Shown: positions 52,619 to 61,733, counted from the first letter of the stretch. The stretch: 64,000 nt of DNA from Arachidicoccus rhizosphaerae (GCF_900107765.1 NZ_FNQY01000019.1:1-64000), one strand, 5' to 3'. Translations and numbers: made by a program. The notes: a model not told the origin generated them from the sequence alone.

Positions 52619-53002
52619 ATGTACAATCATAAAAAAATTATTAATGGATTATGTCTGCTGGATTATATCCGACAGGAAAATGTTGGCTTAAAAGATCAGT
52701 TATCGGTTTTATTACAGCTGGAAATTACTCCCGGCGATATACGAACAGCAGAGTGGTTTCATCAGAAATTTATCGAGAACGATCAGATTGTAGAACTGCT
52801 GCGTTATGAAATTAATACGGTATACAGCCAGCGAAGAAGCCAGATTAAAACAAGCCAGAACCTGCTAATGAATAAGAGATTCCAGATGATTTATATAGAT
52901 ATACAAAATATAAAAAAGGAATTCTTATTACTAAAAGAGGACTTTAACCATTTTAAATCCGGTTTTGGACAATCACTACAATTTGATATACAAATCCTCT
53001 GA
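52619..53002 (+). CDS. Uncharacterised 127-residue protein between regulator and nosZ
   Basis: A small soluble, mostly helical protein with no signal peptide, no Cys-based cofactor motif and only scattered charged residues (IIDYIRQENVGLKDQLSVLLQLE-type amphipathic helices, then EFLLLKEDFNHF near the C-terminus). No family recognised. It is transcribed with nosZ, 140 nt upstream, and lies behind an FNR-like box, so it probably belongs to the nos regulon. An FNR-like palindrome (53002-53015) overlaps its stop codon. Confidence 0.5.
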   Translation: MYNHKKIINGLCLLDYIRQENVGLKDQLSVLLQLEITPGDIRTAEWFHQKFIENDQIVELLRYEINTVYSQRRSQIKTSQNLLMNKRFQMIYIDIQNIKKEFLLLKEDFNHFKSGFGQSLQFDIQIL

Positions 53003-53015
53003 TGATTTGTATCAT
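53002..53015. promoter_or_regulatory. FNR/DNR-like palindrome before nosZ
   Basis: ATGAT-TTGT-ATCAT, perfect ATGAT-N4-ATCAT, 127 nt before the nosZ start. No exact TAnnTTTG box follows at the expected spacing; TAATATTG near 53070 is one base off. Confidence 0.55.
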
Positions 53016-53142
53016 AGGATAATGACGTGCAAATTGAGCCCCATCATTATTTAATCCTCAGAAGCTCAATAATATTGCACCATAAAATTGACAATCAGAT
53101 TAATGATTCGATTTAAAATTCTTACCAATAAATTAAACAGAT

Positions 53143-55155
53143 ATGAAAAGTTCCCTGTTAAGGTTATGTTCACTGGCGGTTTTTCTAGGGGCAGCAGCCC
53201 TAGGATGTAAGCCCAAGAATACCTCTGATGCTATTTCAGGAGATGCCGCCTCTAAGGTTTATGTTGCTCCAGGCAAGTACGATGAGTTCTATAATTTTGT
53301 TTCCGGTGGCTTTAACGGACAAATGTCTGTTTATGGGCTGCCCTCGGGCAGGCTATTGAAAATAGTACCTATTTTTAGTGTATTCCCTGAAAACGGCTAT
53401 GGATATAGTGAGGAAACTAAACCCATGCTCAATACCTCCCACGGATTTGTGCCGTGGGACGATCAGCATCACCTTGAGTTGTCTCAGACCGAAGGTAAGA
53501 TTGATGGTCGCTGGATTTTTGCCAATGCGAACAATACTCCACGTATTGCCAGAGTTGATTTAACCACCTTTAAAACAGCAGAGATTCTGGAGTTACCCAA
53601 TAGTGCGGGCAACCACTCGTCTCCTTTTATTACGGAAAATACGGAATATGTCGTTGCCGGTACCCGTTTTGCCGTTCCCATGGATGATCAAAATGGAGAT
53701 GTCCCCATCAATACCCTTCGAAAAAACTTTAAATCTTCCATCAGTTTTATCAGTGTTAATAAAGATTCCGGCACTATGAGCCTGGCCTTTCAATTAAGAC
53801 TGCCACCCATTGACTTTGATCTCAGCCATAGTGGCAAGGGGCCTTCCCATGACTGGTTTTTCTTCTCTACCTATAATACGGAACAGGCAAACACCTTGTT
53901 GGAAGTCAATGCGTCTCAAAGGGACAAGGACTTTATTCTGGCCGTTAACTGGAAAAAATTGGAAGCCTATGTAAAATCCGGAAAAGGCAGGACCGAGAGC
54001 GCAAAATATGCCCACAACATCTACAATGAGCAGACCCATTCGGCTACTTCCACCATTGAAAATAAAGTTCTGGCTATAGATGCACAGGACCTGAAAGATA
54101 TCTGTTATTATATACCTTGTCCAAAGTCTCCTCATGGTTGTGATGTGGATCCAACAGGTGAATATATTGTTGGCAGTGGCAAATTAGCAGCGCTTATTCC
54201 GGTATTCAGCTTTACAAAAATCCAAAAGGCGATTGCCACAAAGGATTTTATTGGCACCTACGAGGGAATACCTGTTATCAAATATGAGTCAGCACTTTAC
54301 GGAGAAGTGCAAAAGCCTGGTCTGGGACCCTTACACACAGAATTTGACGGACGCGGCAATGCCATAACTACTATGTTCGTATCGTCAGAAATTGTCAAAT
54401 GGAATATCAAAGACCTGAAAGTGATTGACAGAAAGCCAACTTATTACTCACCTGGTCACTTGTCTATTCCGGGAGGAGATACCAGAAGTCCTAATGGTAA
54501 ATATGTGATTGTATATAATAAAATAACTAAGGACAGATACCTGCCGACTGGACCTGAACTCGCTCAGGCCGCCCAGCTCTTTGATATAACGGGAGATAAA
54601 ATGAAACTACTGTTAGATTTTCCAACGGTAGGAGAGCCGCACTATGCCCAGGCAGTGGAGGCGTCCTTAATTAAAGATAAATCCGTTAAATTCTTTAAGC
54701 TGGAGGATAACAAACACCCTTATGCCACCTTGGGAGAAAAAAATGCCAAGGTTGTCAGAAATGGCAAAAGGGTGGATATCTATATCACAGAAATCCGGTC
54801 ACATTTTACGCCAGATAATATCGAAGGCATAAAAATGGGCGACCAGGTTTACTGGCATATGACCAACCTCGAACAGGACTGGGATGTGCCGCATGGATTT
54901 GCCATTAAATCGGCAGCCAATACGGCCGAACTTCTTGTAATGCCGGGTGAAACGCAGACGCTCTATTGGACACCCGAAAAACCAGGTATTTATCCTTTTT
55001 ATTGCACCGATTTCTGCAGTGCCCTCCACCAGGAAATGCAAGGTTACGTACGTGTATCCCCAGAAAACAGTAATACACCGCTGAGCTTTAGCACGGGAAC
55101 CAATCTGCCTGATTCTGCTAATACTCCGCAATACTTAAAGGAAAACCTAAATTAA
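53143..55155 (+). CDS. nosZ: Nitrous oxide reductase NosZ, clade II (Sec/lipoprotein type)
   Basis: Periplasmic copper enzyme that reduces N2O to N2 in the last step of denitrification. The signal is a Sec/lipoprotein-like one ending AALGC, without twin arginines, which marks the clade II (atypical) NosZ. The CuZ His ligands can be traced: HH in DDQHHLEL, then SHDWFFFS, KSPHGCDV, GPLHTEFDG, PGHLSIPGG and EPHYAQAV. The CuA site is complete in the C-terminal cupredoxin domain: Cys621, Cys625, His629, Met632 (YCTDFCSALHQEM), preceded by VPHGFAI. At 670 residues it matches the clade II length. It leads a nos operon behind an FNR-like box. Confidence 0.96.
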   Translation: MKSSLLRLCSLAVFLGAAALGCKPKNTSDAISGDAASKVYVAPGKYDEFYNFVSGGFNGQMSVYGLPSGRLLKIVPIFSVFPENGYGYSEETKPMLNTSHGFVPWDDQHHLELSQTEGKIDGRWIFANANNTPRIARVDLTTFKTAEILELPNSAGNHSSPFITENTEYVVAGTRFAVPMDDQNGDVPINTLRKNFKSSISFISVNKDSGTMSLAFQLRLPPIDFDLSHSGKGPSHDWFFFSTYNTEQANTLLEVNASQRDKDFILAVNWKKLEAYVKSGKGRTESAKYAHNIYNEQTHSATSTIENKVLAIDAQDLKDICYYIPCPKSPHGCDVDPTGEYIVGSGKLAALIPVFSFTKIQKAIATKDFIGTYEGIPVIKYESALYGEVQKPGLGPLHTEFDGRGNAITTMFVSSEIVKWNIKDLKVIDRKPTYYSPGHLSIPGGDTRSPNGKYVIVYNKITKDRYLPTGPELAQAAQLFDITGDKMKLLLDFPTVGEPHYAQAVEASLIKDKSVKFFKLEDNKHPYATLGEKNAKVVRNGKRVDIYITEIRSHFTPDNIEGIKMGDQVYWHMTNLEQDWDVPHGFAIKSAANTAELLVMPGETQTLYWTPEKPGIYPFYCTDFCSALHQEMQGYVRVSPENSNTPLSFSTGTNLPDSANTPQYLKENLN

Positions 55156-55167
55156 ATAACAGTGCTT

Positions 55168-55212
55168 AAGGATGACTTAGGTATTGCAAAGATGATCTAA
55201 GTCATCCTTTAT
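55168..55212 (+). terminator. Terminator-like hairpin after nosZ
   Basis: AAGGATGACTTAG (55168-55180) and CTAAGTCATCCTT (55197-55209), perfect 13-bp stem followed by TATT. As the nos accessory genes continue in the same direction, it may only reduce their expression relative to nosZ. Confidence 0.7.
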
Positions 55213-55290
55213 TCACTCAACCGGAAAGGGTGGAACGGACGGCGGTTGCCCTTTTAATGGCTACCCCGTCAAAGCAAAAAATTAAATTTT

Positions 55291-55878
55291 ATGCAAAAAA
55301 AATATTTCCTTCCACGTTACGTAAGTCTTCTTTTGATTTGTTGTAGCCTATTAATTTTCGCGGTCCTTTTTTTCCCGTTCTGGCATATCGAACTGCAAGC
55401 CCCTCAATATCCGGAAGGCCTGATTCTACTAATTTATGCGAACAAATTATCAGGTGATGTAGATATAATCAATGGACTGAACCATTATATCGGGATGAAA
55501 ACGCTGCACACGGCAGATTTTTATGAATTTCAGGTGCTTCCTTATTGTATTATATTTTTTGCCGTTGCGTTCATAATCGTAGCTATTGTCAGAAAGCGCA
55601 AATGGTTAAATATCCTGTTTGCCGTTTTTATCTTCTTTGGTGTCATCAGTATGATAGACTTCTGGAAATGGAATTATAACTACGGACACCACCTGAATCC
55701 CAACGCCCCGATCATCGTTCCGGGAATGGCTTATCAGCCGCCCATATTGGGTTATAAACAACTACTCAATTTTGGTGCGTATTCTATGCCTGATGTCGGA
55801 GGTTGGATCTTTATCTCGGTAGGTATAATACTGCTTGGGTTGGTCCTCATTAGCAATCGAAAAAATAAACCTTCATGA
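55291..55878 (+). CDS. NosB-position polytopic membrane protein of the nos cluster
   Basis: A 195-residue membrane protein with about four helices (residues roughly 8-28, 80-100, 108-125, 168-188) and a large periplasmic loop between the first two. It directly follows nosZ and precedes nosL with a four-base overlap. In clade II nos clusters this place is taken by NosB, a small polytopic protein of unknown function thought to assist N2O reduction; sequence conservation is low, so the assignment is by position. No metal motif except scattered His (HYIGMKTLHTAD, YNYGHHLNP). Confidence 0.6.
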   Translation: MQKKYFLPRYVSLLLICCSLLIFAVLFFPFWHIELQAPQYPEGLILLIYANKLSGDVDIINGLNHYIGMKTLHTADFYEFQVLPYCIIFFAVAFIIVAIVRKRKWLNILFAVFIFFGVISMIDFWKWNYNYGHHLNPNAPIIVPGMAYQPPILGYKQLLNFGAYSMPDVGGWIFISVGIILLGLVLISNRKNKPS

Positions 55879-56333
55879 ATTCAATAAAAATTACATCCGC
55901 CAGATCCATGAGGCTGATAATGATCCTTTTGTTGGGCGCAATTATGAGCAGCTGCCAGATAAGACCTGAAGCGATGGTGCCAGGCAGAGATCACTGTGAC
56001 TATTGTAAAATGCCTTATAATGATAACAGGTTCGGTGCTGAAATCGTTACAGGTAAAGGTAAGATCTACAAATTTGATGATATTCACTGTCTGCTGGATT
56101 TTATTCAGGAAAAGCGTTTTGATACTTCCAGGCCGTTCCAGACTTACTTCGTGAATTTTTTGGGCAATCATGAACTGCTGAATGCCGAAGCAGCTTTTTT
56201 GCTCAAAAGCGAGGCATTGCAAAGTCCAATGGGCGGTCAGACGGCGGCCTTTGATCAACTAGACAGTCTGACATTTATGCAAAAGCAATATCCGGGTAAA
56301 ATTTATAATTGGAAAACCTTACCAAGATCGTGA
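55875..56333 (+). CDS. nosL: NosL copper-binding lipoprotein
   Basis: A 152-residue lipoprotein with a lipobox (SSC after residue about 24). NosL family features include HCDYCKMPYND, the Cu(I)-binding Cys/Met site, and FDDIHCLLDFI. NosL delivers copper for the CuZ centre of NosZ. It overlaps the previous gene by the ATGA pattern and the next by GTGA, so this part of the operon is tightly coupled. Confidence 0.9.
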   Translation: MNSIKITSARSMRLIMILLLGAIMSSCQIRPEAMVPGRDHCDYCKMPYNDNRFGAEIVTGKGKIYKFDDIHCLLDFIQEKRFDTSRPFQTYFVNFLGNHELLNAEAAFLLKSEALQSPMGGQTAAFDQLDSLTFMQKQYPGKIYNWKTLPRS

Positions 56334-57568
56334 AACCGATAATTCTAATCCTTTCCCTATTGTTATGCTGCTATCAGCCTGGCATGGCCGGTATTATAAA
56401 AGTTACGGCGTCGCAGCCTTCCTTTTCTATCCAGCAGGCCTTAAATGAAGCGCAGCCGTCAGATACGGTTCTCATCGGACCCGGACAATATAAGGTAGCG
56501 GATCTCCAGGTGAATAAGCCTGTTAGCATTATAGGAGAGGGGTTGCCTGTTCTGGATGGGCAGCATACCTATCAGATACTTTCCATACATGCAGATAACG
56601 TAAAAGTAAGTGGCCTAAAGCTGCAACATACCGGCATTTCAAGTTTGCGGGATATCGCAGCCATAAAAATTTACCAAGGCAAGGAGATCGTCATAAGTGA
56701 TAATATTATTGAAGGTGCCTTTTTTGGGATCTACCTGTCCAAGGCCTCCAGGTGTCTGATTGAAAATAATCAGATCATCGGGCAGCAGCAAACTGATCAG
56801 AGAAGTGGTAACGGGATTCATGCATGGAAGTCTGATCAGATCCGTATAATACAAAACAGGATCAGTCATCACCGCGATGGAATCTATTTTGAGTTTGTCA
56901 CCCATTCATTGATTTACAAAAACTTGTCCCAAAATAATCTGCGATATGGCCTTCATTTTATGTTTTCCAATAACGACCTTTATATTGACAATGTTTTTGG
57001 TCAAAATAACGCCGGTGTTTCTGTCATGTTTTCTAAGTATGTGACGATGATTAAAAACACCTTCAGGGATAATTGGGGTGATGGCTGTTACGGATTATTT
57101 TTAAAAGAAATCACTCATTGCAAAATTTATGGCAATAAGATCACGGGCAATACGACCGGTATTGCCGTGGAAGGGGCAAACCGGATGAGCATTGAACTGA
57201 ATAGTTTTTCTGAAAACGGATGGGCCTTAAAAGTAGATGCCAGCTGTCTGATGAGTAGGGTTAATTCCAATAATTTTACCAGAAATTCATTTGATATCGT
57301 AACAAACAGCTCTGCGGTAGCTGGCAATTTTGATCATAATTATTGGGATAAATATGAAGGGTATGATTTAAATAAGGACAGAACCGGTGATATTGCCTAT
57401 CATCCCGTCAGTTTATTTTCCATGATTGTTGCCAACAATCCTACAACGATGGTTTTATTCAGGAGCCTTATGGCCACTTTACTGGATAAAATTGAAAAAA
57501 TAATACCGGAGTTCACTCCTGTGAGCTTAGTAGACAATCATCCGCTCATGCAAGCATTACCAATATGA
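56330..57568 (+). CDS. nosD: NosD periplasmic copper-enzyme maturation protein
   Basis: Periplasmic right-handed beta-helix protein of about 412 residues, needed with NosF and NosY for CuZ assembly. I start at GTG 56330, which overlaps the nosL stop as GTGA and is followed by a clean signal peptide ending PGMAG; the TTG at 56309 is less likely. Repeating NosD/parallel-beta-helix units are clear from about residue 90 on, for example IVISDNIIEGAFFGIYLS, ENNQIIG, NRISHHRDGIYF, NSSAVAGNFDHNYWD. Ends with an ATGA overlap to nosF. Length and repeats are typical of the family. Confidence 0.92.
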   Translation: MKPIILILSLLLCCYQPGMAGIIKVTASQPSFSIQQALNEAQPSDTVLIGPGQYKVADLQVNKPVSIIGEGLPVLDGQHTYQILSIHADNVKVSGLKLQHTGISSLRDIAAIKIYQGKEIVISDNIIEGAFFGIYLSKASRCLIENNQIIGQQQTDQRSGNGIHAWKSDQIRIIQNRISHHRDGIYFEFVTHSLIYKNLSQNNLRYGLHFMFSNNDLYIDNVFGQNNAGVSVMFSKYVTMIKNTFRDNWGDGCYGLFLKEITHCKIYGNKITGNTTGIAVEGANRMSIELNSFSENGWALKVDASCLMSRVNSNNFTRNSFDIVTNSSAVAGNFDHNYWDKYEGYDLNKDRTGDIAYHPVSLFSMIVANNPTTMVLFRSLMATLLDKIEKIIPEFTPVSLVDNHPLMQALPI

Positions 57569-58275
57569 TATCCATTCAACAATTAACGAAAACATTTGGC
57601 AAATTAACGGCGCTCGACCAGATCTCCACCGAATTACCCGACAGTACCTGCCTGGCGCTGATTGGCCCGAATGGCAGTGGAAAAACAACCCTGGCAAAAT
57701 CCATTCTGGGCATCGTTCACCCAGATAAGGGTCAGATTATTTATAAAGGGAAAAATATAATCGGGGATTTTGCCTTTAAATCCAGTATCGGTTATATGCC
57801 GCAGATCGGCCGTTATCCGGAGAATATGACCATAGGTCAGATTTTGGATATGATTAAAGATATCAGAGGGGAAAAACATTTGGATGAAGATTTGTCCGAT
57901 GCATTCTCACTGAATAAGTTGTTACATAAAACCATGCGGAGTCTTTCAGGAGGAACGACTCAAAAAGTCAGTGCAGCACTTGCGTTTTTATTTGATCCTG
58001 AAGTATTAATGCTGGATGAGCCTACTGCCGGGCTGGATCCTGTGGCCCAGGGCATTTTAAAAGAAAAGATTTTACTGGAAAAGAGCAAGGGGAAACTGAT
58101 TGTTATTACCTCCCACATTTTAAGTGAATTAGATGACCTGGTATCAGCCGTGCTGTATATGCAGGAAGGGAAACTGCTTTTTAATAAAACCATTGAACAG
58201 TTACGTGAACAGACAGGTCAGGTGCGACTGTCGAGTGCCATTGCTCAAATCATGCAATCCAACCCCATCTCATGA
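57565..58275 (+). CDS. nosF: NosF ABC transporter ATPase
   Basis: A 236-residue cytosolic ABC ATPase that powers the NosDFY system for sulfide or copper-site assembly of NosZ. Walker A GPNGSGKTT near residue 38, ABC signature SLSGGTTQKV and Walker B MLDEPTAGLD are all intact, with the switch His in VITSHILSEL. Overlaps nosD and nosY by four bases each, so it is translated as part of one coupled unit. Confidence 0.93.
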   Translation: MISIQQLTKTFGKLTALDQISTELPDSTCLALIGPNGSGKTTLAKSILGIVHPDKGQIIYKGKNIIGDFAFKSSIGYMPQIGRYPENMTIGQILDMIKDIRGEKHLDEDLSDAFSLNKLLHKTMRSLSGGTTQKVSAALAFLFDPEVLMLDEPTAGLDPVAQGILKEKILLEKSKGKLIVITSHILSELDDLVSAVLYMQEGKLLFNKTIEQLREQTGQVRLSSAIAQIMQSNPIS

Positions 58276-59039
58276 AAAAAATAATTAAATATATTATTGC
58301 TGATATCTTACGCAGTAAAATTATTATTGGCTATGCGGTGCTTTTATTAATGATTTCACTTACCGTATTTAATTTACAACCGTCCTCCGGTAAGGGGCTG
58401 TTGAGTCTGATTAGTATCGTCCTTATAATTGTGCCGCTTATTTCGATTATTTTTTCTACTATTTATATCTATAATAGCCGGGAATTTATTGAGCTTATGG
58501 TAAGCCAGCCCATTAAAAGAAAAACCATCTGGTTAAGTTTTTATATGGGCATCAGCGCAGCCATGAGCCTGGCCTTTGTCATAGGAGTGGGGCTACCTGT
58601 TATGATTTACAGTTGTAATGCCATTGGGATATTACTTATTATTGTGGGGGTACTGCAGACGCTTACTTTTATCAGTATTGCCATGCTGGCTGCCGTTTAT
58701 AGTAAAGACAAAGCGAGAGGCATTGGAATTGGGGTATTGATATGGTTATATTTCAGCTTAATCTTTGACGGGTTTGTTCTGTTTTTACTTTTCCAGTTTC
58801 AGGATTATCAGATAGACAAACTGGCCTTAATACTTACCGGACTCAATCCTATTGATATTAGCAGAATTCTTTTATTGTTAAAAATGGACGCATCAGCCCT
58901 TATGGGGTATACCGGCGCTGTTTTCAGAGCCTCCATGGGGGGGCAGGCAGGAATCTTGACCGGTATTGTAGATTTGCTAGCCTGGATTGGCATTCCTTTA
59001 TGGCTGTCCTTGAGAAAATTCGGAAAAAAAGATCTGTAA
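58272..59039 (+). CDS. nosY: NosY ABC transporter permease
   Basis: A 255-residue integral membrane protein with about six helices, the membrane partner of NosF and NosD. Features such as ILRSKIIIGYAVLLL, YIYNSREFIELMVSQPIKRKTIW, GVGLPVMIY and SKDKARGIGIGVLIWLYFSLIFDG are typical of the NosY/ABC2 family. It is the last gene of the nos operon and ends 38 nt before a bidirectional terminator. No sign of truncation. Confidence 0.92.
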   Translation: MKKIIKYIIADILRSKIIIGYAVLLLMISLTVFNLQPSSGKGLLSLISIVLIIVPLISIIFSTIYIYNSREFIELMVSQPIKRKTIWLSFYMGISAAMSLAFVIGVGLPVMIYSCNAIGILLIIVGVLQTLTFISIAMLAAVYSKDKARGIGIGVLIWLYFSLIFDGFVLFLLFQFQDYQIDKLALILTGLNPIDISRILLLLKMDASALMGYTGAVFRASMGGQAGILTGIVDLLAWIGIPLWLSLRKFGKKDL

Positions 59040-59076
59040 CAGCCTGGCCAAAACCTGGTCATAAGTCACTCCCCAT

Positions 59077-59120
59077 AAAAAACCCTGAAGATTATCCACA
59101 TATACTCTTCAGGGTTTTTT
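59077..59120. terminator. Bidirectional terminator at the end of the nos operon
   Basis: AAAACCCTGAAGA and TCTTCAGGGTTTTTT pair perfectly, loop 14 nt, with A- and T-runs on both sides, between convergent genes. Confidence 0.9.
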
Positions 59121-59142
59121 AATAGTTAATGATCGTCCGGGG

Positions 59143-60123
59143 CTATTGTCCTAAGATCCAGGCAAAAATAAGGGGTGCCACAATCGTCGCATCGCTTTCC
59201 ACGATAAACTTAGGGGTGTCTATATCCAGTTTTCCCCAGGTGATCTTCTCATTGGGGACAGCTCCGGAATAAGAACCGTAAGAAGTGGTGGAATCCGAGA
59301 TCTGACAGAAATAACTCCAGAAAGGAACATCTTCCCATTCCAGATCCTGATACATCATGGGTACGACGCAAATGGGAAAATCCCCGGCAATACCGCCACC
59401 AATCTGAAAAAATCCAACCCCTTTACCGCCACTATTGGCGCGGTACCATTCGGTGAGATAAATCATGTATTCAATACCGGTTTTCACCGTATGCACATTC
59501 AGCTCTTTTTTAATAACATAACTGGTAAATATATTACCCGTAGTGCTATCTTCCCATCCTGGTACGATTATCGGAATATTTTTTTCCGCGGCGGCAAGGA
59601 TCCAGCTGTTTTTAGGATCGATTTCATAGTAAGGCTCCAATACGCCACTTAATACAACCTGGTATAAAAATTCATGAGGAAAATAGCGTTCCCCTTTTGC
59701 TTCTGCTGATTTCCAGACGTCCAGTAAATGCGTCTGTAAACGTCTAAAGGCTTCTTCTTCCGGAATACAGGTATCTGTTACCCTGTTAAAATGATTATCC
59801 AATAACTCTCGTTCCTGCTCAGGCGTCAAATCCCTGTAATTCGGAACTCTTTTATAATGGGAATGCGCCACCAGGTTCATGACATCTTCCTCCAGGTTAG
59901 CGCCAGTACAACTGATAATGGCAATTTTATCCTGACGAATCATCTCTGCTAAAGATATACCTAACTCCGCTGTACTCATGGCTCCGGCCAGAGAAACCAG
60001 CATTTTACCGCCTTCCAAAAGATGCGTTTCATAACCTTTGGCTGCATCCATTAAAGCTGCCGCATTGAAATGTCTGTAATGGTGCTCGATAAATGTAGAA
60101 ATCGGACCTCTATTCATATCCAT
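59143..60123 (-). CDS. Deoxyhypusine synthase-like protein
   Basis: A 326-residue cytosolic NAD-dependent enzyme of the deoxyhypusine synthase superfamily. Family features include LAGAMSTAELG, SCTGANLEEDV, VPGWEDSTTGN, GGGIAGDFPICV and the C-terminal active-site Lys in the ITWGKLDI segment, equivalent to the catalytic Lys of the eukaryotic enzyme. Bacteria lack hypusine, so bacterial members are thought to act on polyamines (homospermidine or carboxy-spermidine related). The exact reaction here is unknown. It has its own TAATTTTGCCC promoter upstream and a shared terminator with nosY. Confidence 0.88.
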   Translation of the reverse strand: MDMNRGPISTFIEHHYRHFNAAALMDAAKGYETHLLEGGKMLVSLAGAMSTAELGISLAEMIRQDKIAIISCTGANLEEDVMNLVAHSHYKRVPNYRDLTPEQERELLDNHFNRVTDTCIPEEEAFRRLQTHLLDVWKSAEAKGERYFPHEFLYQVVLSGVLEPYYEIDPKNSWILAAAEKNIPIIVPGWEDSTTGNIFTSYVIKKELNVHTVKTGIEYMIYLTEWYRANSGGKGVGFFQIGGGIAGDFPICVVPMMYQDLEWEDVPFWSYFCQISDSTTSYGSYSGAVPNEKITWGKLDIDTPKFIVESDATIVAPLIFAWILGQ

Positions 60124-60184
60124 TTTGTTTATAATATAATAATAATTTTAACTACTCAGCCCGATTAAAAAAGGCTTTCCCGGG

Positions 60185-60192
60185 CAAAATTA
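60185..60192 (-). promoter_or_regulatory. -7 element of the deoxyhypusine synthase-like gene
   Basis: CAAAATTA on the plus strand reads TAATTTTG, followed downstream by CCC, 61 nt before the start codon. Exact TAnnTTTG match with the extended CCC. Confidence 0.6.
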
Positions 60193-60221
60193 AGGCTATT
60201 TACTGATTTTAATCCTGGTTA

Positions 60222-61733
60222 TTATCTGCCGGATATCCAGGTCATCGGATTGAGTGGATTACCCTGAGAATCCGTAACCATGAAAAATACGGTGGATACT
60301 CCAGATATACCGGTAGCCATATGGCCCACAATGGTTCCTGCTTTGACCTCATCACCTTTTTGTACTGTTACATCCTTTAAGTTACTGTAGGTCGTAAAAT
60401 ATTTACCATGACGTACAATGACGGCATAGGTCTCATCGCTGATTACCACGGAAACCGTACCGGAGGCGACCGATTTTACCGTAATATTGCCACCTGTAGC
60501 CGTTATCTCGATGCCATCATTCACCTCTTTAAGGGAAGTGCCTGGGATAGACTGAACTCCATAAGCTCCGGAAATAAATCCGCCTGTAACCGGCCAGGGT
60601 AAATGGCCTCTGTCTTTTTCAAAATCCAGGGACTGGGTCAGGGTCTTCTCTGTCGATTCCAGTACATTATAAGAACGTCCCATTCTTTGTGGGTTCTCTT
60701 CAGGTTTTTGCTCTTCCCTGATTTTTTTCGGAGCATCTGCACTGGCCGTTGAGTTATCAGCAGCGGACGCAGCATTGGCCGGAGGTGTGTTATTCTCAAC
60801 CTTAGCGTTTGCCACTTTATCGTTTGCGGCGGTGGCAGCGTTCGCTTTTTTGGCGGCAGCGGCATCCGCAGCGGCTTTGTCTCTTGCCAGCTGGTCTTGT
60901 CTTTCTTTGAGGACTCGTTGTTGTTCAGCTATTCTGGCCCGGCGTTCTTCCTCCTCTTTGGCCTTGGCAATTCTTTGCTGACGTTCTCTTTCTTTTCTTT
61001 CTGCTTCCTGGATTTCCTTGCGAATTACCTGACGCAATACCTCCTGGAGCTTTCTTCTTTTGGCTGCATTGACAGCGATTTCCTTGCCTATCTCACCTTC
61101 TCTGGATTTCAGATCAGAAATGGCACTGTCCTTCTCATTTCTGTCACTTTGAAGGGCCGTAAGCTGACTGTTTTGCTGACCGGCCGCAATTCTTTTTTCT
61201 GATTTGGTGGACTCTAGTTTGGCGATATTGGCCCTAAGGGCAGCCTGGGCCTTTTTAATATTATCAGCCTGCGTTTCCCGGTATGCCCGGTAACTTTTCA
61301 GATAGGCGACACGGCGTAAAGCCTCATTAAAAGTATTGGAGGAAAACAGAAAGTTGATATAATTATATTTGCTTCGGTTTTTATAGGCAAAAACGAGGCT
61401 TTCTGCATATTTGGTCGTCAGTGTGTCAAGTTGTTTCTTATTAGTCTGAACCTCTGCGTTGTAATTGGTTATTTTAGTATTCAAATCCTGCATTTCATCA
61501 TTGATCGATTCAATCAGGGATTGTCTTGCTTTAATTTTCTTTTCCAGCAAATTGAGTTCCCGTAAAGACAGCTTTCTGGTTTGACGTACCTGAGATAAGG
61601 TCTCATTGAGTTCATTGAGTTCTTTTTGCAGGCTTTTTTGTTCCTGCTGAATCTCTGCTCTTGTTTGCTGCCCATAACTACACACCCAGAGTGTGCTACA
61701 AAGTATGATGCATACAAACAATTTTTTCAACAT
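60222..61733 (-). CDS. EnvC-like murein hydrolase activator with degenerate M23 domain
   Basis: A 503-residue exported protein. The signal peptide ends CSYGQ. Residues about 22-260 form a long coiled coil rich in Lys, Glu, Gln and Arg, followed by an Ala/Lys/Asn low-complexity linker (to about 345). Residues about 375-500 are a LytM/M23 domain (GAYGVQSIPGTSLKEVNDGIEI, VSGTVSVVISDETYAVIVRHGKYFTTYSNL), but the zinc His residues are missing (the HxxxD region reads EVNDG, the HxH region VFFMV). Such degenerate proteins, like EnvC, do not cut peptidoglycan themselves but activate amidases at division. It is next to a DUF4292 lipoprotein gene, a common Bacteroidota pair. Confidence 0.85.
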   Translation of the reverse strand: MLKKLFVCIILCSTLWVCSYGQQTRAEIQQEQKSLQKELNELNETLSQVRQTRKLSLRELNLLEKKIKARQSLIESINDEMQDLNTKITNYNAEVQTNKKQLDTLTTKYAESLVFAYKNRSKYNYINFLFSSNTFNEALRRVAYLKSYRAYRETQADNIKKAQAALRANIAKLESTKSEKRIAAGQQNSQLTALQSDRNEKDSAISDLKSREGEIGKEIAVNAAKRRKLQEVLRQVIRKEIQEAERKERERQQRIAKAKEEEERRARIAEQQRVLKERQDQLARDKAAADAAAAKKANAATAANDKVANAKVENNTPPANAASAADNSTASADAPKKIREEQKPEENPQRMGRSYNVLESTEKTLTQSLDFEKDRGHLPWPVTGGFISGAYGVQSIPGTSLKEVNDGIEITATGGNITVKSVASGTVSVVISDETYAVIVRHGKYFTTYSNLKDVTVQKGDEVKAGTIVGHMATGISGVSTVFFMVTDSQGNPLNPMTWISGR

